Below the pieces are notes generated by a model that was not told where the DNA came from, made no database searches, and saw nothing but the letters and a program-made list of their open reading frames with translations. The position numbers were made by a program, and so were the translations under genes. A stretch of 18,296 nucleotides of DNA from an uncultured Prevotella sp. (GTDB taxonomy: Bacteria > Bacteroidota > Bacteroidia > Bacteroidales > Bacteroidaceae): assembly GCA_937916405.1 (NCBI GenBank), contig CALFUF010000014.1, positions 1-18,296 of the forward strand, written 5' to 3'. How positions within the stretch are numbered: the stretch's first letter is position 1; every line of letters begins with the position of its first letter. Positions 15,201-18,296 of the stretch are shown one piece after another.

Positions 15201-16583
15201 AAGGGAGATATAGCCCAAAGCCTTATTGACAGTGTATTCTGAACTGTTCAGAAGACGTGCGGAGGCGAGTTTCTCATAGTCTACGCTCCCTTGGAAATCA
15301 CTGATGTTATCGAGTACGGTGGAGGTCTGCTCTATATTACGAGCGTCAGCGTATGTCGATGTCATTTCTCCATACTCGCGGTTAGCGTTGTTGCTGGGGA
15401 TGGCAGACTCGTTACTGCTGTTTCCCCATCGTGAGGAAGTACTCTCACCCAGTTCTGTGAGGGCAATGATATTTCTGGTGTTTGCGGTCGTTCCTGTCTT
15501 GTTGGTAATCCAAACCTCCACACGGGTAATCTGAATACCAGTCATGAAACTAGGCAGTTTCTGCATGGCAGCATCATAGCGTTCTCTGAAATACTGGGCG
15601 AGGAAGAAGTGCCGGTTCTCCTCATAGTCGGCAACGTTAAACTCGAAGGGGGTTAGTTGCACGCCTCCTCTGGACGACACACTCGTCGTCGTGGATTTCT
15701 TCTGTGAGAAGACCGTTTGCAGTTTCAGTTTGCCAAACTGCATATCCGTACGCACACCAAACAAACTGGAAGCTCCCTTGACCAGAGAGTTATTGGTGGG
15801 GAAGGTGACATTACCAGCCTCGATGAGTTTGATGATCTCGTCCTCCTTACCCTCATAACGCAGTTTGATGTTCTTGGTATCAAAGTCGAAGGTGGCGTCT
15901 GTGTTGTAGTTCAGGTTCATATTCACCTTGTCGCCCACCTTACCATTCACGTTCAGGTTGATCTTCTCGTCGAAGTCGATCGCCTTTGTCCTTCTGTTGC
16001 GCTCTGGCAAAGAGGGGTTGTCGATATTCTTGAAGTTGGCACCTAACTTGAGTTCGGCAGTACCTTGCGTCTTGATGCGTACACCACCAGGACCGAAGAT
16101 CTTCTCAGCGGGTCCTAAGTCAAAGTGCATATCAGCGAAGTCAAACTTGTCTTTGCCTTTGGCTGCGAAGTTGGCGGCGTTCTTCTGTCGGAAGAAGCTG
16201 CGAAGCTCTCGTTGGCGACTCCATTCCTGGTATTCCTCAGGTGACATCAGGATGGGGGCGTTCAGATAAGAAGTTCCAATCTTAGAACCTATCAGGTAGA
16301 CCCCGGCAGAGTCGTCATACTCTGCCTGTTGCTTGATGTTGTCAGGCATGCGCAGGTCGACTACCGAGCTGTCGAGGTCTGCTACGAATACAGGACTTGT
16401 CTTCTTGATCTTCCAGCGGGGATGCAGCAAGGAGTCAGGGATGTCCTCCTCTTCAGCGAGCACAGGTTGCTCCTTAGGCGCAGCTTCTTTTTTCTGTTTC
16501 TGCGTCTTGTCATCTTGTGGAGTTACTGCGAAGGTGCTGATGCTCAACAGGATAGCAGCGATATAGGCAACCCGTTTGCTCAA
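9210..16583 (-). CDS. sprA: SprA/Sov, outer-membrane translocon of the type IX secretion system
   Basis: A 2457-aa protein of the SprA (Sov in Porphyromonas) family, the giant outer-membrane beta-barrel through which type IX cargo leaves the cell. A signal peptide (1-19, cleavage likely after STFA) is followed by an acidic linker. Family signatures include the GNVTFPTNNSLVKGASSLFGV region (about 256-276), ending in SQKKST, the YNVPQGSVVVTAGG segment, YIDDFENAK (about 825-833) and a C-terminus ending in a typical barrel strand (GLSLKFSLTR). Length is close to Flavobacterium SprA (about 2400). Two lysine-rich segments stand out (about 1890-1925 and 2340-2368). The start is TTG at 16581-16583, because no ATG occurs before residue 79 and the signal peptide begins here. 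It lies three bases after the ruvA stop in the same frame. ruvA-sprA adjacency is, from memory, also seen in other Bacteroidota. Confidence 0.95.
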   Translation of the reverse strand: MSKRVAYIAAILLSISTFAVTPQDDKTQKQKKEAAPKEQPVLAEEEDIPDSLLHPRWKIKKTSPVFVADLDSSVVDLRMPDNIKQQAEYDDSAGVYLIGSKIGTSYLNAPILMSPEEYQEWSRQRELRSFFRQKNAANFAAKGKDKFDFADMHFDLGPAEKIFGPGGVRIKTQGTAELKLGANFKNIDNPSLPERNRRTKAIDFDEKINLNVNGKVGDKVNMNLNYNTDATFDFDTKNIKLRYEGKEDEIIKLIEAGNVTFPTNNSLVKGASSLFGVRTDMQFGKLKLQTVFSQKKSTTTSVSSRGGVQLTPFEFNVADYEENRHFFLAQYFRERYDAAMQKLPSFMTGIQITRVEVWITNKTGTTANTRNIIALTELGESTSSRWGNSSNESAIPSNNANREYGEMTSTYADARNIEQTSTVLDNISDFQGSVDYEKLASARLLNSSEYTVNKALGYISLKTGLQTDQVLAVAFEYTYGGTTYQVGEFASDRTNASEALYVKSLKNTSNNPQQKNWKLMMKNVYYLASNVEKTKFRLDIKFQSDTAGVYLTYIPEVKDITLLRGLGCDRLDNNNRAHPNGYFDFVEGYTVSDGRVFFPSVEPFGKTLRDFLKANGVSADKIEKYAFNELYDTTRTAAKQMTDKNKYLLVGQFKGTSANVISLGAYNVPQGSVVVTAGGVILSEGSDYSVDYSAGEVTILNQSIIDAGTSVNVSLESNTDYGMQRKTMLGMNWEYDFSKDLQLGGTFQYLTEQTLTSKVTMGSEPLRNMLWGLNINWKHESQWLTNMLNKLPFLHCTQPSQISFTGEFAQLIAGQASGTQDNASYIDDFENAKNGLSVNEPKAWTMSSVPTMFREYNDKDSVTSGFNRSLLAWYNIDPIFTYRSSSLTPSHIKSDLEQLSNHYVRAVYVSELYPNRQQSTYSGATATLPILDLAYYPQERGAYNLTTDVDINGKLTNPQQRWGGMMRKLDTNDFETANVEYIEFWLMDPFIYSSQRADASEYGGDLYINLGEVSEDILRDGKKFYESGMPVDGTGTFSRTAWGKVPIQPTQTYAFATSSGARAKQDVGLNGLTDEEERAQPAYANFLNGVTVNDSVRAAWNADPANDNYHYYRGADLDARQASILERYKRINMPQGNSPDSDQQTEGYDTSYKTFPDVEDINQDFTLNEYERYYQYKVSIRPEDLRLGYNHITDIREASVALRNGTRETVKWYQFRIPLDQYDDCVGNISDFTSVRFMRMFLTQFKRPIVLRFGSLDLVRGEWRIYQQQLSNVAESGTLEVSAVNIEENNDKRPVNYVLPPGISRVTDPSQPQLVEENEQSMNMIVRHLAPGESKGVYKNTMLDLRRYKHLQMFTHANHLIDDTNLKDGDLALFIRLGNDYKNNYYEYLIPLSLTPDRNDYNKYRVEDCRAVWPQENMLDMDLTLFTNLKKERNKSRANGGASFNQLYSIDDPSHPGNTISIMGNPTLGEVKTMMIGVRNISSEQKSGEVWVNELRLMDFNNKGGWAASGALNVQLSDVGSLNMTGKIMTAGFGGLEEGILQRSTDDYKTYSITANVELGKFFPDKAKVSAPLYYSVTKEVKRPKYNPLDTDLELKDALDAAASKQERDSIESIAVTKTTNTNFSLSNVRVGIKTKRHPMPYDPANFSFSYSHSHRYTTGETTVYEKEDQWRGALNYNYSPVYKPWEPFKKSKSKSKWAQYPKQFGLNWLPQNISFNTEMLRTYYELQERDMEDLGGQKLPVTWSSQFLWNREFSIRWDLTKNLHMSFQSATHAEIEEPYDERPINKDLYPDRYEAWKDSVWHSITHFGVPLDYRQQFSASLQLPLNKLPIFDWVTSDATYNATYNWLRGTDLENGTNLGNTIANTRQININGNFNMETLYNHFPFLKKANERFKKATTNKPKAKKNTKDKNAKQDKKEEKILPKNQNAWQKEVTLMADSSIIVNHGKKSKKLNVIARTKDGKKYALKYKVLDDNRIRINNHDTIQVMLSISPKPAADKQWWYKPAQSAARVLMMVRSIGISYRNQYAMSIPGFMPNIGDAFGQRTGGVMAPGLGFAFGMVDDSYLQKAHDNGWLFNIDSIATPATTNLTTDLQIRATLEPVRDLKIDLNASRTETKARSIQYVYEGMPTTQSGTFTMTTISLKSALEGIGDANNGFHSASFERFCDMLTSYQQRAEAHYGKTVDQYSASVMIPAFLSAYTSSGGSSLSFFPALTRLLPNWTIRYTGLSKLPWFRDVFKSVTLNHSYKSIYAVGSYTTNAGTNSLLGYNVPTVSLNESFSPLLGIDLTFNNNLTAKVEYRTTRVLNLSMTSIQINESRSNDWVVGLAYKISDFNIFGSNGNRKVKKAQRGKKNAKKEDTSTAKTAPKTGVNHDLNLRLDFSLRDQASITRDIATRTSAANSGNTALKISFMADYTLSRLLTLSAYYDRQTNTPLLSASSYPTTTHDFGLSLKFSLTR

Positions 16584-16586
16584 AAC

Positions 16587-17189
16587 CTACTTGATTTGCT
16601 TGAGGGCGAGTTTGACCACCTGCTCCACGGGAGCATTGGGATTCTCTTGCAGGATGGCTACCACCACCTTCTGGGTGGGTGCCGGGGAGAATCCTAACAT
16701 GGTGAGGGCGGCAACAGCCTCGTCCTTGACAGCATTGTTGACAGGTGTAGCCATCGTGCCACCAGCAGGTATCTCATCGGCAATACCTAAGGCGACAATC
16801 TTGTCACGCAGGTCTACGATAATGCGCTGGGCGGTCATCTTACCAATACCCTTGATGCCCTTCACGATACGCTCGTTACCTGTCGAGATGGCAGCGCAAA
16901 GCTCCTGCACACTCATCGACGAGAGCATCATGCGTGCCGTGTTGGGTCCCACGCTACTGACGGAGATGAGCAACTCGAACATCTCACGCTCCTTCTTGTT
17001 CACAAAACCGTAAAGCACATAGGCATCCTCTCGGATCGACTCATACGCATAGAGTTTCACCTCCTTCTTACCTTGGATGGCACTAAATGTGTTCAGCGAG
17101 ATATTCAACGCATATCCCACTCCTGCGGCTTCAACGGTTGCCAATGCAGGGGTAAGCTCTGTCAACTCACCCTTAATGTAATCTATCAT
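16587..17189 (-). CDS. ruvA: Holliday junction branch migration protein RuvA
   Basis: A 200-aa DNA-binding protein that, as a tetramer, grips Holliday junctions and loads the RuvB motor for branch migration in recombinational repair. Domains follow the family order: an OB-fold (1-62, beginning MIDYIKGEL and including VGYALNIS), two helix-hairpin-helix motifs (SVSSVGPNTARMML around 76-89, and GIKGIGKMTAQRIIVDL at 111-127), a flexible linker (about 138-150) and a C-terminal RuvB-binding helical domain (153-200). The ATG at 17187-17189 gives the expected length, with no Shine-Dalgarno motif. It is first in a ruvA-sprA unit; neither ruvB nor ruvC is in the window. Confidence 0.96.
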   Translation of the reverse strand: MIDYIKGELTELTPALATVEAAGVGYALNISLNTFSAIQGKKEVKLYAYESIREDAYVLYGFVNKKEREMFELLISVSSVGPNTARMMLSSMSVQELCAAISTGNERIVKGIKGIGKMTAQRIIVDLRDKIVALGIADEIPAGGTMATPVNNAVKDEAVAALTMLGFSPAPTQKVVVAILQENPNAPVEQVVKLALKQIK

Positions 17190-17198
17190 ACGTACGTT

Positions 17199-17214
17199 AT
17201 TGTATTAATACAAT
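17199..17214. promoter_or_regulatory. Perfect 16-bp palindrome upstream of ruvA (operator candidate)
   Basis: ATTGTATTAATACAAT is its own reverse complement and ends 10 bases upstream of the ruvA start codon. Its half-site ATTGTATT recurs at 17242-17249. A second short palindrome, ACGTACGT (17190-17197), abuts the ruvA ATG. Palindromes at this position suit a dimeric repressor or a leader hairpin; no regulator family can be named from sequence. Confidence 0.45.
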
Positions 17215-17272
17215 CTTATAAACGCATTTTGCTTTCGATTTATTGTATTTTGTGCCCAAATAGAGACGGATT

Positions 17273-17287
17273 GTAACAAATGGTTAC
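17273..17287. repeat. Inverted repeat GTAAC-N5-GTTAC in the ruvA/ddh gap
   Basis: Arms of five bases (17273-17277 and 17283-17287) flank a five-base centre. It lies between the two divergent genes, about 85 bases from ruvA and 135 from ddh. It could be a binding site or chance; nothing else distinguishes it. Confidence 0.35.
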
Positions 17288-17306
17288 TTTTTTAGAAAAT
17301 ATTCTT

Positions 17307-17328
17307 GCTTTTCGTTACGCTTTTCGTT
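17307..17328 (+). repeat. Direct repeat GCTTTTCGTT, two copies, upstream of the ddh promoter element
   Basis: Identical 10-base copies at 17307-17316 and 17319-17328 are spaced 12 bases apart. They end nine bases before the TAATTTTG element and so cover the region where a -33 box and an activator site would be expected. Confidence 0.55.
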
Positions 17329-17337
17329 GAAAAAGTG

Positions 17338-17345
17338 TAATTTTG
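17338..17345 (+). promoter_or_regulatory. Candidate -7 promoter element for ddh
   Basis: TAATTTTG is an exact match to TAnnTTTG, 77 bases before the ddh ATG. No exact TTTG lies 19-21 bases upstream; TTCG at 17311-17314 is the nearest resemblance. The implied leader of about 70 bases contains a small hairpin. Confidence 0.5.
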
Positions 17346-17370
17346 CAACCGCAATCGCTCTTTAGGTGCG

Positions 17371-17384
17371 CTTTGCTCGCAAAG
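17371..17384 (+). repeat. Hairpin in the ddh leader
   Basis: CTTTGC (17371-17376) and GCAAAG (17379-17384) are perfect inverted repeats separated by two bases, about 40 bases before the ddh start codon. There is no T-run after it, so it is not an obvious terminator; a leader structure is more likely. Confidence 0.45.
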
Positions 17385-17422
17385 ACAGAACATAAAAACA
17401 ACTAAATAAAGATAGAAACGTT

Positions 17423-18296
17423 ATGAAAAAGATTCGCGCAGCCGTCGTTGGTTACGGCAATATCGGCAAGTTTACCATTGAGGCTCTGGAAGCCTCTGCC
17501 GATTTCGAGATTGCAGGAGTAGTACGCAGAAACGGAGCGGCAGACAAGCCTGCTGAGCTGGCTCCCTATGAGGTTGTGAAGGATATCAAGGAACTGAAGG
17601 ATGTGGATGTCGCTATCCTTGCTACCCCGACCCGTTCTTGTGAGGAGTATGCCAAGCAGATTCTGCCTTTGGGTATCAATACCGTTGACTCTTTCGATAT
17701 CCATACCAATATCCGTGGCTATCGTGAGCGTCTGATGGAGATTAACAAGCAGACGAATACCGTCAGTGTGATTGCCGCTGGTTGGGACCCGGGGTCTGAC
17801 TCTATCGTTCGTACACTGATGCAGAGTCTGGCTCCTAAAGGCTTGAGTTACACGAACTTCGGTCCTGGTATGTCCATGGGTCACTCTGTCTGTGTCCGTT
17901 CCAAGGCTGGTGTGAAGAATGCGCTCTCGATGACGATTCCCTTGGGTGAGGGCATCCATCGCCGTATGGTATATGTAGAGCTGGAGGATGGCTACACCTT
18001 GGAGCAGGTGACGAAGGACATCAAGGCTGACCCTTATTTCGCTAATGATGAGACGCATGTGTTCGCAGTGGAGTCTGTTGATGCCGTGAAGGATATGGGA
18101 CATGGTGTCAACCTCGTCCGCAAAGGTGTGAGCGGTAAGACCCAGAACCAGCGTCTGGAGTTCAATATGAGCATCAATAACCCTGCCCTGACGGCTCAGG
18201 TACTTGTCAATGTGGCTCGTGCCTCTATGCGTCAGCAGCCTGGTTGCTACACGATGATAGAGATTCCTGTCATCGATATGCTGCCTGGTGAGCGTG
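17423..18296 (+). CDS. ddh: meso-Diaminopimelate dehydrogenase (3' end cut by window edge)
   Basis: At least 291 codons with no stop before the window ends; family members are about 300 residues or more, so only a short C-terminal tail is missing. The enzyme (EC 1.4.1.16) converts tetrahydrodipicolinate, ammonia and NADPH directly to meso-diaminopimelate, the lysine and peptidoglycan precursor, bypassing the succinylase or acetylase routes. Evidence: an N-terminal Rossmann motif VVGYGNIG (8-15), ATPTRS (67-72), DSFDIH (89-94), AAGWDPGSDS (118-127) and GPGMSMGHSVCVR (147-159), matching the substrate- and cofactor-binding segments of Ddh, then a C-terminal domain with LVRKGVSGKTQNQRLEF. ATG 17423-17425 starts just before the dinucleotide fold, so the N-terminus is secure. 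It is divergent from ruvA with a 233-bp gap. Confidence 0.95.
   Translation, partial: MKKIRAAVVGYGNIGKFTIEALEASADFEIAGVVRRNGAADKPAELAPYEVVKDIKELKDVDVAILATPTRSCEEYAKQILPLGINTVDSFDIHTNIRGYRERLMEINKQTNTVSVIAAGWDPGSDSIVRTLMQSLAPKGLSYTNFGPGMSMGHSVCVRSKAGVKNALSMTIPLGEGIHRRMVYVELEDGYTLEQVTKDIKADPYFANDETHVFAVESVDAVKDMGHGVNLVRKGVSGKTQNQRLEFNMSINNPALTAQVLVNVARASMRQQPGCYTMIEIPVIDMLPGER

Noticed and set aside
17402..18103. 233-codon open frame on the minus strand opposite ddh
   Set aside because: The plus strand encodes a clearly recognisable Ddh over the same bases; the antisense frame has no recognisable motif and is typical of a shadow of a long coding region.

Overview
The window looks like chromosomal DNA of a Bacteroidota bacterium, most likely order Bacteroidales and plausibly a Prevotella-like genus. 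Supporting signs are the giant type IX secretion translocon SprA encoded directly after ruvA, promoter elements of the Bacteroidota type (TAnnTTTG, once with a well-spaced upstream TTTG), AT-rich leaders without Shine-Dalgarno motifs, a two-domain TrkA with TrkH, and the one-step meso-diaminopimelate dehydrogenase. Genus is an inference; Bacteroidota is well supported.

Layout, left to right. (a) 1-619, plus strand: the last codons of an unidentified upstream gene overlap the start of an FKBP-type prolyl isomerase lipoprotein. (b) 613-1554, minus strand: an EamA/DMT-type permease, convergent with the FKBP gene; a hairpin at 601-632 holds both stop codons in its loop and can end transcription both ways. 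(c) 1631-3516, plus strand: a two-gene module of a small ABC/AAA-type ATPase and a DUF4435 (Toprim-like) protein, separated by a 9-nt-period tandem repeat. This ATPase plus DUF4435 pairing is the architecture of the anti-phage system PARIS (AriA/AriB), but the ATPase here is much shorter, so it is the best candidate for something undescribed. (d) 3485-9137, minus strand: a tight operon dxs - trkA - trkH - manA (isoprenoid precursor synthesis, potassium uptake, mannose-6-phosphate isomerase). Its last gene overlaps the DUF4435 gene tail to tail by 32 bp. (e) 9210-17189, minus strand: ruvA - sprA, in which the 2457-codon sprA appears to begin at a TTG codon three bases after the ruvA stop and in the same frame. 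(f) 17190-17422: a 233-bp divergent intergenic region with palindromes and direct repeats. (g) 17423-18296, plus strand: ddh, cut by the window edge about ten codons before its expected end.

Most of the window is housekeeping: cell-wall/lysine precursor synthesis, recombination, isoprenoids, ion uptake and sugar phosphate metabolism, plus the secretion translocon. No tRNA, rRNA, insertion sequence, integrase, CRISPR array or attachment site was seen. No stretch longer than 300 bases lacks a gene. The ATPase/DUF4435 pair sits among these genes without mobility genes or an obvious composition shift, so it may be a long-resident chromosomal module rather than a recent island.
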